Source: JADJOY01 sp016713535 [NCBI: Deltaproteobacteria bacterium]
Lineage (GTDB): Bacteria; JADJOY01
Reading direction: 5' to 3'
Assembly: GCA_016713535.1 (NCBI GenBank)
Contig: JADJOY010000022.1
Coordinates: 62,001-126,000, forward strand
DNA length: 64,000 nt
In this document: in pieces, positions 1-10,553 of the stretch
Layout of the letters: each line of letters opens with the position of its first letter
Position numbering within the stretch: the first letter of the stretch is position 1
Made by a program: the position numbers and the translations under genes
The notes under the pieces: model-generated
The model's database searches: none
Seen by the model: the letters and a program-made list of their open reading frames with translations, nothing else
Told to the model about the DNA's origin: nothing

Positions 1-1571
1 GTTGAAGTCCAGCGTCGTGTAAGGAATGACCCGTGTCCGGGATCACCACCGCCGTGGCGTTGGGTGCCGCCAAGTTGCCGGTGCCGTCGCCGAGGGCCAC
101 GAGGAAGGGCCAAGCGAACACGTCGGGGTGGCCGTCTCGATTGAAATCCTCGACCGCCACCGCTCCGGCTTGATTCACGTAGGTGCGTTCGCCCAGGGCG
201 AAGCTACCGTCACAGCGCCCGAGCGCGGTCCACAGTCCGCCGTTCTCGCCCGGCAGCACGAGGTCCTGACATCCGTCTCCGTTCAGATCCGTCGACTCGA
301 TGCCCGGGAACGCGTCGGGCACGGTGAGGTCCGGTCCACGCGAGAGGGCCCCGTGGCCATCGCCATGCAACACGGCGACGATGTTCGTCGCAGCGAAGAA
401 CTCGTCGTGCGCGATGGCCACGTCCACGTGCCCGTCGTTGTCGAGGTCGGTCACCGAGATCGCGGTGGGTGCGGCGTCCATCGGAAAATTGACTTCCGGT
501 AGGAAGCCACCCGCCCGGTCGTTGATGAGGAGCTTGGCGCGGCCCGGAACACCGCTCACGGCGTCGTCCGTGGTGTAGAGCAGATCCGCGTAGCCATCTT
601 CGTTGAAATCGCCCGGGGCGAGATGGCGTGGTCGCGCATCCGCGCCTCGGGTCGAGCCCATTCTGAAGTTGCCTGAGCCGTCGTTGAGCAGCGTCGTCAC
701 GGACCACTGGCGAGGATATGCGGCCTTCAGGCCCATGAGAGCGAGATCATTGGTCAAGTTTCCGTCGTGTCCGCCGGACCAAGAACCATCATCAGACCCG
801 GAAATGTGAAGGTCGGCGCCGAAAACCCGCCTCTCCCGTCGCCGAGCAGCACCGCCACCGACGACGAGTTGGGACCGATGTTGTCGCCGGTCGTCACTGC
901 CACGTCGAGGTGGCTGTCGGAGTTAAGGTACGCCACGACCACGTAGAACACGTTGCGACTGCGGAACGATCGTTGGACTGACTGCCTGCCAGGGCTTGAA
1001 GTTCCCCGCGCCATCCCCGAACGCACCGACCAGGACGGAATTGGTACCGGAAAAACCAGGCATGACGATGTCAGGATTGCCGTCTTCGTCGAAGTCCCCG
1101 GTCCGACCCACGCCTTGGAAGCCGCCGCCTGGCCCTCCACCCGTCTAACCGTCGGAGGGCAGACGCCGCCACCGCCGATGGGCCAACCGTCGCACCATCA
1201 CCGGGCACATAGCCGTACCCCGGCATCACCGCCAGCCGCGGTGCCGGTACGCGAGGCCCCGACACGATGAACGGCAGCGGATTGCTGCTCAGCCCGCTGG
1301 GCAGGACGATCCGCACCTCGCCGGTCTTGGCTCCCGGCGGTGCGGCGACCGTGATGGTGGAGTCCGACCAGCTCGATGCAGGACCCGCGGGTACGCCATC
1401 GAAGGTGACCGTCGCGGCCCCCTGCGTGGCGCCGAAGCCAGAACCCTCGATCGTCACGATCGTGCCCACCGAGCCGTACTCCGGCTCGAGCGAGCTGATC
1501 GTCGGCGAGCAGCCTGCGAGCGCGCCGACGACTGCGACGATCGCACCTAGCCAGTACCCTCGAGCCGTCAT
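1..1571 (-). CDS. FG-GAP/VCBS repeat lipoprotein with IPT/TIG domain, frame-broken, 3' end beyond window
   Basis: Exported, probably lipid-anchored surface protein. The ATG at 1571 follows a good GGAGG ribosome site and gives a signal peptide ending in the lipobox LAGC (Cys21). An IPT/TIG immunoglobulin-like domain follows at about residues 22-105. Beyond it come integrin-type FG-GAP/VCBS repeats, seen as repeated D-x-D/N-x-DG calcium-type loops (for example DFDEDGNPD and DFNEDGYAD) each followed by a GDGxGxF turn. The coding frame switches three times, near 1100-1145, 950-965 and 770-800. The repeats continue cleanly after each switch, so the breaks look like base-calling errors rather than decay. 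The protein runs off the window at position 1. Ligand and role are unknown; such proteins are often adhesins or cell-surface structural proteins. Confidence 0.75.
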
Positions 1572-1725
1572 CGTGCCTCCGAGCGACCCGGAAGTGCCGT
1601 CGGGTGTTTCCCATAGTCTCACCGTGGGCGGCCGGTCCAACGCTCCGCCCTGGTCACGCGTTGACGCGCACCCGGCCGGTTCCTACATTGGGCGCGGCCC
1701 TCGCCCGTCCCCCGGAACCCGGCAC

Positions 1726-2072
1726 TTGCCCACCGACGTCTCGCTCGTCCTCGTCACCGCGCCTCCCGGCGAACCCGCCGCGGCGCTCGCGCGCCAGGTG
1801 GTCGAGGAGGGGCTCGCGGCGTGCGTGAACCTGGTGCCGGGAATTCGCTCGATCTACCGCTGGCAGGGTCGTGTCGAGGACGAGAGCGAGACGCTGCTCG
1901 TCATCAAGACCCGCACCGAGGGGGTCGAGGCGCTGCGCGCGCGGGTCGTCGAGCTCCACCCGTACAGCGTTCCCGAGGTCATCGCGATCCCCGTCGCCGA
2001 GGGCCACGCGCCCTACCTGGCGTGGGTGCTGGAGCAGGTCGCCGCGCGCTCGCGAGGGTCGTCATCGCCCAC

Positions 2073-2076
<4 letters not shown>
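1726..2076 (+). CDS. cutA: CutA1 divalent-ion tolerance protein
   Basis: Small trimeric cytoplasmic protein of the CutA1 family, linked in E. coli to copper/divalent cation tolerance; its true biochemical role is unsettled. Two family blocks are plain: ACVNLVPGIRSIYRWQG with the following ETLLVIKT, and HPYSVPEVIAIPV near the C terminus. No ATG or GTG lies in place; a TTG at 1726 gives a 116-residue protein of normal family length, so I chose it. The stop overlaps the proposed start of hflX by four bases, suggesting translational coupling. The family call is firm; the start is less certain. Confidence 0.85.
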
Positions 2077-3794
<1,718 letters not shown>

Positions 3795-3816
3795 GCCCCC
3801 GCACCCTGCCGACCGC

Positions 3817-4020
3817 ATGATCGAGACCAACGCCGCGACCGACGACCCGGCCACCTCCCCCGCCCCCGCGGGTGCGAGCGGCGAGCCGGCGAGCGGTCCG
3901 AGCGAGCTCGCCACCAAGATCTACCTCGGCGTCTTCGTGACCTACGTGGTGCTCCTCGGCATCGGGGTGTTCGCCGAGGCCTTCCACATCCAGTGGATCC
4001 TGAGCTGGCCGATCTATTGA
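3817..4020 (+). CDS. Small single-span membrane protein, unknown function
   Basis: A 67-residue protein. The first 35 residues are Pro/Ala/Ser-rich and probably disordered. One hydrophobic segment follows (about residues 38-60, IYLGVFVTYVVLLGIGVFAE), and the end is aromatic (ILSWPIY). It lies 22 bases after hflX and 41 before the exported PDZ-like protein on the same strand, so it may be co-transcribed with both. I do not recognise a family. The start is the only ATG in a sensible place. Confidence 0.55.
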   Translation: MIETNAATDDPATSPAPAGASGEPASGPSELATKIYLGVFVTYVVLLGIGVFAEAFHIQWILSWPIY

Positions 4021-4061
4021 CCCGGCGGCGCCCACCCGCGCGCCGCCCGGAGGGATCTCCC

Positions 4062-4646
4062 ATGGCCCATCGATCCGTTCGTCCCCATCGCGGGCTCACC
4101 TTCGCCGCGGCCGTCGCGACCACCGTCGCGCTGCTCGCGTCCGCGCCCTCGACCGGCGCCGCGGCCGAGCACGCCGGCGCCCCCACCAAGAACCTCGCCG
4201 AGACGTTCGGCATCGACGTCGGCGACCGCGACGACTCGGTGGCCCAGATGCTCCAGCTCTCGGGCGGCCTGCGCGTCATGAAGGTCGAGCCCGGCAGCGT
4301 CGGCTCGCGGATCTCGTACCCGGGGATCCACCGGCCGATCGGGCGCGGCGACTTCATCCTCAAGGTGCGGGTGAAGGGCGTCGACGAGCCGGGCGACCTG
4401 AAGAGCGGCGTGATCACCACGCCGGCCGACTTCGCGAACGCGTGCAAGCGCGCTCGCCGCCTGATCTGGGAGCAGCCCGGCCACAAGGGCACGCTCGCGG
4501 TCGATGTGTTCACCCAGGCCGGCTACAACATGGAGGACTGGAAGAGCCTGACGTTCGAGGGCCCCCTCGACCTGAGTGGCCAGCCCGAGCCGCCCAAGGT
4601 CGACACCACCCCGATGAAGGCGCCGGTACCAGGCGCCGGCGTCTGA
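4062..4646 (+). CDS. Exported protein with PDZ-like domain, unknown function
   Basis: A 194-residue protein with a strong ribosome site (GGAGGGATCTCCCATG) and a clear Sec signal peptide (basic start, hydrophobic core at about 12-26, cleavage near AAA-EHA). The mature part resembles a PDZ fold: a GLRVMKVEPGSVGSRI strand-loop at about 70-85, then IGRGDFILKV, a TPADFANACKRAR helix and a closing LAVDVF strand. No protease domain is attached, so it is not a DegP-type enzyme; a periplasmic adaptor is possible. It sits between the small membrane protein and the DegT aminotransferase. The PDZ assignment rests on pattern only. Confidence 0.6.
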   Translation: MAHRSVRPHRGLTFAAAVATTVALLASAPSTGAAAEHAGAPTKNLAETFGIDVGDRDDSVAQMLQLSGGLRVMKVEPGSVGSRISYPGIHRPIGRGDFILKVRVKGVDEPGDLKSGVITTPADFANACKRARRLIWEQPGHKGTLAVDVFTQAGYNMEDWKSLTFEGPLDLSGQPEPPKVDTTPMKAPVPGAGV

Positions 4647-4721
4647 GCGGCTCGCGGCTTCCGGACGTCCCGTCGCTCCAGGCTTTCGTTCGCGTCGTTC
4701 CTTCCCCCGAGGAGATCCTCC

Positions 4722-5963
4722 ATGTCCGAGCTGGCGCTTCTGGGTGGCAAGCCCGTCCGCAGCGAGCCCTTCCCCCCGTGGCCGGTCCACGACGAGCGCG
4801 AAGCCAAGGCGCTCGCGGCGGTGCTCGCGTCGTCGAACTGGGGCGGCTATCCGTCGCCCAACACCCACGCCAAGGCGTTCGCCGAACGCTTCGCCGCCGC
4901 CCACACGGCGCGCTTCTGCATCCCGGCGGCGAACGGCACGGTGACGCTCGAGATCGCGCTGCGCGCGGCGGGCGTTCGCGCCGGCGACGAGGTCATCGTC
5001 ACGCCCTACACGTGGGTGGCCACCGCGGCGGCGCCCGTCTACCTGAACGCGGTGCCGGTGTTCGCGGACGTCGATCCCGAGACCTACTGCCTCGATCCCA
5101 AGGCCGTGGAGGCGGCGATCACGCCGCGCACCAAGGCGATCATCCCGGTGCACCTGGGCTGCCGCATGGCGGACATGGACGCGCTCATGGCGATCGCCGC
5201 CAAGCACAATCTCACGGTGATCGAGGACTGCGCTCACATGCACGGTGCGCGCTGGAAGGACCGCGGCGTGGGCTCGATCGGGCACCTGGGCAGCTTCAGC
5301 TTCCAGAGCTCGAAGCTCATGACCGCCGGCGAGGGCGGAGCGATCCTGACCAGCGATCCGGAGCTCGCCGAGCGCTGCCACTCGCTCGTCAACTGCGGCC
5401 GCAAGCTCGAGGGCTACGACTCGTTCGACGGCTGGATGCTGGGCTGGAACGACCGCATCGGCGAGTTCCAGGCGGCGGTGCTGGGCTGCCAGATGGACCG
5501 CCTGGAAGAGCAGACGATCCTGCGCGAGAAAAACGCCGACTACCTGTACGCGGCGCTCGCCGACGTGCCCGGGATCCGGCCCCTGCGCCGCGACCCGCGC
5601 ATCACCCGCACCGGCAACTACCAGGTGATCCTGCGCTACGACCCGGCGGGGTTCGGCGGGCTCAAGCGCGACCGCTTCGCCGAGGCGCTCACCGCCGAGG
5701 GGATCGAGGTCGACCCGTACTTCTACATCCCGCTCTACCAGAGCCCGCTCCTCACGGTTACGGCCGCCGATTACCCGATGATCCGCGAGCGCTACGGCGA
5801 CGCGATCACCACCGACTCGGCGAGCTGCCCGGTCGCCGAGAAGGCCGCCTACCAGGAAGCGCTGTGGATCCACCACCCGCTCTTCATGGGCGACCACCGC
5901 GACATGGACCAGGTGGTCGACGCGATCCGCAAGATCCAGAAGAACGTCGGCGAGCTGCTCTGA
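4722..5963 (+). CDS. DegT/DnrJ/EryC1/StrS-family aminotransferase
   Basis: PLP-dependent enzyme of the sugar aminotransferase family, which transaminates nucleotide keto-sugars (or, in related members, cyclitols) for glycan or secondary metabolite synthesis. Full length at 413 residues, ATG after a GAGGAG ribosome site. The PLP lysine is Lys198 in SFQSSKLMTAGEGG, and the family block IEDCAHMHGA precedes it. The VHLGCRMADMDAL region and C-terminal Gly/Tyr-rich substrate loop are normal. Possible terminators lie downstream, and the next gene is the convergent wzt. Its likely role is supplying an amino sugar to the polysaccharide exported by Wzm/Wzt; the exact substrate cannot be read from sequence. 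Confidence 0.88.
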   Translation: MSELALLGGKPVRSEPFPPWPVHDEREAKALAAVLASSNWGGYPSPNTHAKAFAERFAAAHTARFCIPAANGTVTLEIALRAAGVRAGDEVIVTPYTWVATAAAPVYLNAVPVFADVDPETYCLDPKAVEAAITPRTKAIIPVHLGCRMADMDALMAIAAKHNLTVIEDCAHMHGARWKDRGVGSIGHLGSFSFQSSKLMTAGEGGAILTSDPELAERCHSLVNCGRKLEGYDSFDGWMLGWNDRIGEFQAAVLGCQMDRLEEQTILREKNADYLYAALADVPGIRPLRRDPRITRTGNYQVILRYDPAGFGGLKRDRFAEALTAEGIEVDPYFYIPLYQSPLLTVTAADYPMIRERYGDAITTDSASCPVAEKAAYQEALWIHHPLFMGDHRDMDQVVDAIRKIQKNVGELL

Positions 5964-6026
5964 CCTTCCCGGGGAGCGTGCCCGGGTTCCCGCCCCCCAT
6001 CGGTAGAGGCCGATCCGGCCTTGAGA

Positions 6027-6041
6027 GGCCGACTTTCGGCC
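6027..6041 (+). terminator. Candidate terminator after the DegT aminotransferase gene
   Basis: GGCCGA-CTT-TCGGCC is a perfect 6-bp stem with a 3-base loop, 64 bases after the aminotransferase stop, with a loose T-rich tract (ATTTTG) about 12 bases further on. A second GGCC/GGCC pair lies just upstream. The weak T run keeps confidence low. Confidence 0.35.
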
Positions 6042-6113
6042 CCTAGAAGCACTATTTTGCCTATTTCCAGGGTATCCGCGGGGCTTGCTGAAAGCGTTCT
6101 GTAACATCGAAAT

Positions 6114-6182
6114 ACTGGCGGTTTGTGGCATTTTCTACTGGCAGAATGTAGCAGATCCTGCTGGCAGGTTGTGGTATCGCTC
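6114..6182. repeat. Three direct repeats with exact 23-bp spacing
   Basis: Copies start at 6114 (ACTGGCGGTTTGTGG), 6137 (ACTGGCAGAATGTAG) and 6160 (GCTGGCAGGTTGTGG), each exactly 23 bases apart; copies 1 and 2 agree at 17 of 23 positions. A weaker fourth element (GCGTTCTGTAAC) lies about 24 bases upstream. The stretch is clearly less GC-rich than its surroundings. Regular spacing close to two helical turns is what binding sites for an oligomeric DNA-binding protein look like, but no partner protein can be named. Confidence 0.5.
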
Positions 6183-6243
6183 GGGGGGTTCCGCACCGGC
6201 TGGCGGACGCGGCTGAGGCCCGCGGGTCGACACCACCTCGGAG

Positions 6244-6263
6244 GGCCCGACTCCCGTCGGGCC
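6244..6263. terminator. Perfect 8-bp hairpin between convergent genes
   Basis: GGCCCGAC-TCCC-GTCGGGCC forms a perfect stem with a 4-base loop in the gap between the convergent DegT and wzt genes. It has no T tract, so it is either a factor-dependent or bidirectional terminator or simply an RNA structure. Confidence 0.35.
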
Positions 6264-6359
6264 GTGCCGGCGTCGCCGCGGACCGCGGAGCGGCGGTCGG
6301 CCGGGATCCAGCATACGGGTGGCGGCAGGATTCCGCGCTCACGGCATCCGCGACGGGCG

Positions 6360-6548
6360 CTACTCGGCCGCGTACGCCCCGCGCGTGAAGTGCTGCACCA
6401 GCGACTCCTCGGTGAGCGGGAGCGAACAGGGATCGACCTGCCTGCCGACGCCGGGGATCGCGCGTATCGCCGGGCACGCGACGCGTGCCCCTCCCCCGGA
6501 TCGCGCCACCAGCTGCTGGAGCGCGTCCGCTTCGTCGGACGCCAGCGA
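6360..6548 (-). pseudogene. Possible 3' remnant of a coding sequence next to wzt
   Basis: Read on the minus strand, the last repeat copy and the unique DNA after it give a protein-like stretch: ASDEADALQQLVARSGGG, then IPGVGRQVDPCSLPLTEESL and VQHFTRGAYAAE before a TAG stop at 6360. Its composition looks like a real C terminus, unlike typical GC-rich shadow frames. There is no start, and the upstream array has a period that is not a multiple of three, so no continuous gene survives. I infer that tandem duplication destroyed the gene that once followed wzt. No family is recognised. Confidence 0.25.
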
Positions 6549-7060
6549 TCGATCGGCCGTACGGCAATCGACGGCCGGGCGACGCCGGGGATCGCGCGTA
6601 TCGCCGGGCACGCGACGCGTGCCCCTCCCCCGGATCGCGCCACCAGCTGCTGGAGCGCGTCCGCTTCGTCGGACGCCAACGGTCAATCGGCCGTACGGCA
6701 ATCGACGGCCGGGCGACGCCGGGGATCGCGCGTATCGCCGGGCACGCGACGCGTGCCCTCCCCGGATCGCGCCACCAGCTGCTGGAGCGCGTCCGCTTCG
6801 TCGGACGCCAGCGATCGATCGGCCGTACGGCAATCGACGGCCGGGCGACGCCGGGGATCGCGCGTATCGCCGGGCACGCGACGCGTGCCCTCCCCGGATC
6901 GCGCCACCAGCTGCTGGAGCGCGTCCGCTTCGTCGGACGCCAACGGTCAATCGGCCGTACGGCAATCGACGGCCCCGCGGGCCCACGCCTACGGCATCGA
7001 CGGCCGGGCGACGCCGGGGATCGCGCGTATCGCCGGGCACGCGACGCGTGCCCCTCCCGC
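6447..7060. repeat. Tandem array, four about 134-bp units plus a partial fifth
   Basis: Units start at 6447, 6581, 6715 and 6847 (lengths 134, 134, 132 and about 127), and a partial copy runs 7010-7060 after a short divergent spacer. Copies are near identical: they differ by short indels in a C-run (CCCTCCCCC against CCCTCCCC) and a CAGCGATCGATC/CAACGGTCAATC exchange that alternates between copies. Each unit contains a perfect inverted repeat GGGCACGCG-A-CGCGTGCCC, the palindrome GCCGTACGGC and a flanking GGCCGT/ACGGCC pair. The period is not a multiple of three, so it does not encode a repeated peptide. It lies at the 3' side of wzt. Function unknown. Confidence 0.85.
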
Positions 7061-7082
7061 CGGACCTGGGAGCTCGAGTGGC

Positions 7083-9155
7083 TCAGCCGTGCCGGACGGT
7101 CCAGCGAGTCGGCAGGCGGATGCGGCCGAGGACCTCGGCGCCGCCGGGGTCGACCACCCGCAGCCGGTAGCGGCGGTCGTGGTAGTCGAACATCTGGTCG
7201 CCCGCGCGGCTCATCGCCGACACGCTCACCGGGTAGACGCCCGCGGTGAGCGGCAGGCTCTCGACCTCGAGAAGCACCACGCCCCGCCCGCGCACGGTGC
7301 CCACCTCGGCGCGGCTGGCGCTGGTGTTGGGCGCCGCGAGCAAGAGCCCGCCAGGCTCGTGAAGACCCACGCCGAACATCGGCGAGTCGAGCGGCTCGGC
7401 GGCCTCGAAGGCGAGCTCGATCGTGAGCGGCGCGCCGCTCACCACCTCCTCGATCGCGGCGCCGCTCGCGTCCAGGAAGCGCACCGCGTGGATCCGCAGC
7501 GGCCCGCTCGCGGCGGCGCCCGCAGCCCCCTCGCCCGCGGCGGCGCCGAGGAGCCGCTCCTCGGCCTCCGTGAGCCAGCGGAGCTCGCCCGCCTCGCCGT
7601 CGAGGGCGCCGCGCGCCGCGTGCTCGCGGACCCGCTCGACCATCCAGCGCGGGTTCACGCGCCGGAAGAGCTCGGGGGGAGCACCGCCGAGGCGATCGAG
7701 CCAGCGCTCGAACACCGCGCGCCGCGCCTCACCGGCGCCGGCACGCTCGTCGCGGAACAGGTCGTGAGCGATCCCCTCGAGCTGCTGGAGCGCACCCGCG
7801 GCGACACCATCGGTGCGGATCGAGCCACGCCCGAGCAGCTCGGCGGCGGCGACGTCGATCATCTCGAGGAGCGCCGCGGCGTCGCCCACCTCGCTCGCGC
7901 GCTGCAGCCCGGCGAGCGCTTCGAGGCGCTCGAGCACCGCGCGGTCGCGCGCCGGGCCGCCCTCGTGGACCTCGACCTCGCGCGTCAGCGCCGCCACCAG
8001 AAGCCGCCGCGCGCGCAGCTCGGCGGCGCGCTCGCCGTCGAGGGTGGCGCGCTCGACCTCGCGGTAGGCGAGCTCCTTCCAGCGCACCAGCACCTCCTCG
8101 GTGCGGTGCGGGTCGCCGTAGAACCGCGACGCCTCGTCGAGGACCCGTCCGAGGGCCTCGAGGTCCGCGGCGGCGAAGCGCTCGCGCAGCGCGAGGTCGC
8201 GGCCCAGCGCGGCCCGCCCCTGCAGGAACGTGATGACCCGCTGGAAGCGGTCGTCGAGGTCGGCGCGCAGGTCGCGCAGGGCTTCCTCGAGGTCGTGGCG
8301 GGTCGAGCGCTCGCGGACGGTGCGGAAGCGGGTCGGCAGCCAGGTCCCCGCGTCCATGCGCTCCTCGATCTGGCGCATGCGCTCGTCGAGCTCGCGCATC
8401 TCGGCGGCGCGGGCGTCGGTGTCGCCCAGGATCTGCTCGCGCTCGGCGATCCACACCCGATCGAGGTAGGTGGCGATGACCGTCGACGCGTCGCCGCTCG
8501 CCACCACCCGCCCCCGCTCCAGGCACAGCGCCTCGTCACAGAAGCCGCGCACCGTCTCGACCGAGTGGCTGACCAGCACGATGGTCTTGCCGCGGCGCTT
8601 GAGCTCGTCGATGCGGCGAAAGCTCTTGTGCTGGAACTCCTCGTCGCCGACCGCCAGCACCTCGTCGAGGAGCAGCACGTCGGGGTCCTTGAGGAGCGCG
8701 GTCGAGAACGCGAGCCGCATGCGCATGCCGCTCGAGTAGGACGCGAACGGCCGGTCGAGCTCGGCGGAGAGCCCGGCGAAGCGCGCCACCTCCGGGATGC
8801 GCTCGCTCACCTCGCGGCGCTTGAGCCCCAGGAACGTGCCGTAGAGCAGCACGTTCTCGCGCCCGGTGAGCGCCTCGTCGAAGCCGCCGCCGATCTCGAT
8901 GAAGCCGAGCCGCGTGCCGCGCACCGTGACGGTGCCGGCGCTCGGCGCGAGGGTGCCGGCGAGCAGCTTGAGCAGCGTGGTCTTGCCCGAGCCGTTGCGA
9001 CCGATGATGCCGAGGGTGCGGCCGCGTGCGAGGCGAAAGCTCACACCCTCGAGCGCCACGACCGGCCCGAGCTTGCGTCCCGGCTCGCCGGGGCGCGGCT
9101 CGTAGCGCTTGACGAGGTTCGCGACCTCGATCGCCGGCTCGCCCCCCGCGCTCAC
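7083..9155 (-). CDS. wzt: ABC exporter ATPase Wzt with long insert and C-terminal glycan-binding domain
   Basis: Nucleotide-binding subunit of a Wzm/Wzt polysaccharide (O-antigen or capsule-like) exporter at the inner membrane. Walker A GRNGSGKTT is at 52-60, signature YSSGMR at 140-145, Walker B VLLLDEV near 160-166 and switch His near 197. A Wzt C-terminal beta-sandwich domain occupies about 549-690; in characterised homologues it recognises the glycan's terminal modification. Between them lies about 300 residues of charged, probably helical sequence (240-548) that ordinary Wzt proteins (about 400-470 residues) lack. The GTG start at 9155 overlaps the wzm stop by four bases, so the pair is translationally coupled. 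Symbol assigned by architecture. Confidence 0.88.
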   Translation of the reverse strand: MSAGGEPAIEVANLVKRYEPRPGEPGRKLGPVVALEGVSFRLARGRTLGIIGRNGSGKTTLLKLLAGTLAPSAGTVTVRGTRLGFIEIGGGFDEALTGRENVLLYGTFLGLKRREVSERIPEVARFAGLSAELDRPFASYSSGMRMRLAFSTALLKDPDVLLLDEVLAVGDEEFQHKSFRRIDELKRRGKTIVLVSHSVETVRGFCDEALCLERGRVVASGDASTVIATYLDRVWIAEREQILGDTDARAAEMRELDERMRQIEERMDAGTWLPTRFRTVRERSTRHDLEEALRDLRADLDDRFQRVITFLQGRAALGRDLALRERFAAADLEALGRVLDEASRFYGDPHRTEEVLVRWKELAYREVERATLDGERAAELRARRLLVAALTREVEVHEGGPARDRAVLERLEALAGLQRASEVGDAAALLEMIDVAAAELLGRGSIRTDGVAAGALQQLEGIAHDLFRDERAGAGEARRAVFERWLDRLGGAPPELFRRVNPRWMVERVREHAARGALDGEAGELRWLTEAEERLLGAAAGEGAAGAAASGPLRIHAVRFLDASGAAIEEVVSGAPLTIELAFEAAEPLDSPMFGVGLHEPGGLLLAAPNTSASRAEVGTVRGRGVVLLEVESLPLTAGVYPVSVSAMSRAGDQMFDYHDRRYRLRVVDPGGAEVLGRIRLPTRWTVRHG

Positions 9156-9904
9156 GCGCGCTCCGCGATCAGCGCCGCCGAGCGGCTCGCGAGCCAGCGC
9201 CCGGTGCCGAGGACGGCAAGGCACGCCGCGATGGTCACCACCACGTGGCGCGGCTCGGGGGCCACGTTGTGCAGGATCGCGCCGCGTACCTCGTTGATGA
9301 TCCGCGCCATCGGGTTGAGCTCGACGATCGGGCGCAACCGCTCGGGCACCATGCGGATCTCGTAGACCACCGGCGTCACCCAGAAGCCGACCGCGAGCAC
9401 CAGCTTCCACAGGTGGTCGGCATCCCCCAGGCGTGCGCGCAGCACCACCATCACGAGAGCTACGCCGAGGGTGAACGCCACCAGCATCGCGAGCGGCGCA
9501 GCGGCGTTCACGGCCATGGGGCCTGGCCGTGGCCCCAGGAAACACTGGCACGCGAGGAACGTGGCCAGCCCGAGCACCAGCTCCACGAGCTGCACCGCGA
9601 CGGTGGCGCCCATGAGCAGCCACGTCGCGTCCGGCCCCGACTGGAGCAGCGCGCGCCGGGCCGGGATCGAGCCGATGCCCTCGGAGGTGGCGCCGGCGAA
9701 GAAGTTCCACAGCACGATGCCGAGCACCAAGGACAGCACCGAGAGTGCCTGGCTCGCGCCGACCAGCCAGCGCAACGCCACCACCAACGTGGTGACCAGC
9801 ACCACCGGCGACACCAGCCAGGCTCGGCCGAGCAGGCTGCGCCCGTAGCGCCCCTGCAGCACCGCCACGAACGCCGCGCGGAGCTGGTCGCCGGCGACGC
9901 TCAC
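9152..9904 (-). CDS. wzm: ABC-2 type polysaccharide export permease Wzm
   Basis: Membrane subunit partnering Wzt. 250 residues with about six hydrophobic segments (for example VVLVTTLVVALRWLVGA, VLSLVLGIVLWNFFAG and the C-terminal VVVTIAACLAVLGTG). The N-terminal amphipathic GRYGRSLLGRAWLVSPVV and the FWVTPVVYE...LNPMARIINEVR block are characteristic of the ABC-2 polysaccharide export family. It ends in the GTGA overlap with wzt. It starts 40 bases after the upstream membrane protein ends, so the three may be one unit. The exported glycan is not determined. Confidence 0.9.
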   Translation of the reverse strand: MSVAGDQLRAAFVAVLQGRYGRSLLGRAWLVSPVVLVTTLVVALRWLVGASQALSVLSLVLGIVLWNFFAGATSEGIGSIPARRALLQSGPDATWLLMGATVAVQLVELVLGLATFLACQCFLGPRPGPMAVNAAAPLAMLVAFTLGVALVMVVLRARLGDADHLWKLVLAVGFWVTPVVYEIRMVPERLRPIVELNPMARIINEVRGAILHNVAPEPRHVVVTIAACLAVLGTGRWLASRSAALIAERA

Positions 9905-9944
9905 CGCGCGACGCTCGTCACCATCGCGACCGGGACCGGGTGCC

Positions 9945-10553
9945 TCACGCGGCGCTGAGCCACACCCCGCCGATCAACAGATGCCGCTCTTCCTCGCCGC
10001 GCAGCGCGAGCTTGCGGTCGGGGTGGATCTCGAGGTTGAGGCCCTTCACCGGCTGGTTCGCATACGCCTTCCCGGCGCCGTCGACGAGCAGCGAGAACGG
10101 GATCGAGAGCAGCGCCCAGTCGGCGCTCGCGAACGCGTTGTCGTGCCACGCGAAGAACTCGCCGGCGTCGGTCTGCGCGACCACGCGGATCGCCGTGGGC
10201 GCCTTGGCGCCGCGCGCCAGCACGTGGAGCTTGCGCTGGCCCTTCCAGTCGGCGCCACCGAGCGGCGTGTGCACGATCACCCAGCCGCCCGATTTGATCG
10301 CGTACTTGAGGCTGGTCGACGTGGCGGCGCCGCCATGTCCGGCGCCGGGCTCGTTCTCGATCAGCCGCGACGCGTCGTTGGTGAACACCTGCGAGCTCGT
10401 GCTCGGGAACGTGACCACCGGCCGCGCGCCTTCGGGCAGCTTGGCGTCGGCGCTCTTCTTGACGTCGATGACCTCCTCTGCCGGCGCGACGATCACCTTG
10501 TAGAGGAAGAAGACGATCGCTCCGAGGAGCACTACGGCCAGCAGGTACGCCAC
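9945..10553 (-). CDS. Membrane-anchored protein of unknown function upstream of wzm
   Basis: A 202-residue protein from a GTG at 10553. It has one N-terminal membrane anchor (AYLLAVVLLGAIVFFLYKVIV, about residues 2-21) and a soluble, probably periplasmic, beta-rich domain with blocks GGWVIVHTPLG, LHVLARGAK, FFAWHDNAFASADWALLSIPF and LNLEIHPDRKL. No catalytic motif or family is recognised; the second half has the feel of a carbohydrate-binding-like sandwich, but that is a guess. It lies directly upstream of wzm on the same strand, which hints at a role with the exported polysaccharide. Confidence 0.6.
   Translation of the reverse strand: MAYLLAVVLLGAIVFFLYKVIVAPAEEVIDVKKSADAKLPEGARPVVTFPSTSSQVFTNDASRLIENEPGAGHGGAATSTSLKYAIKSGGWVIVHTPLGGADWKGQRKLHVLARGAKAPTAIRVVAQTDAGEFFAWHDNAFASADWALLSIPFSLLVDGAGKAYANQPVKGLNLEIHPDRKLALRGEEERHLLIGGVWLSAA

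Noticed and set aside
6447-7060. CRISPR array
   Set aside because: Units are about 134 bp, contiguous and near identical throughout; there are no short repeats separated by unique spacers and no cas genes.
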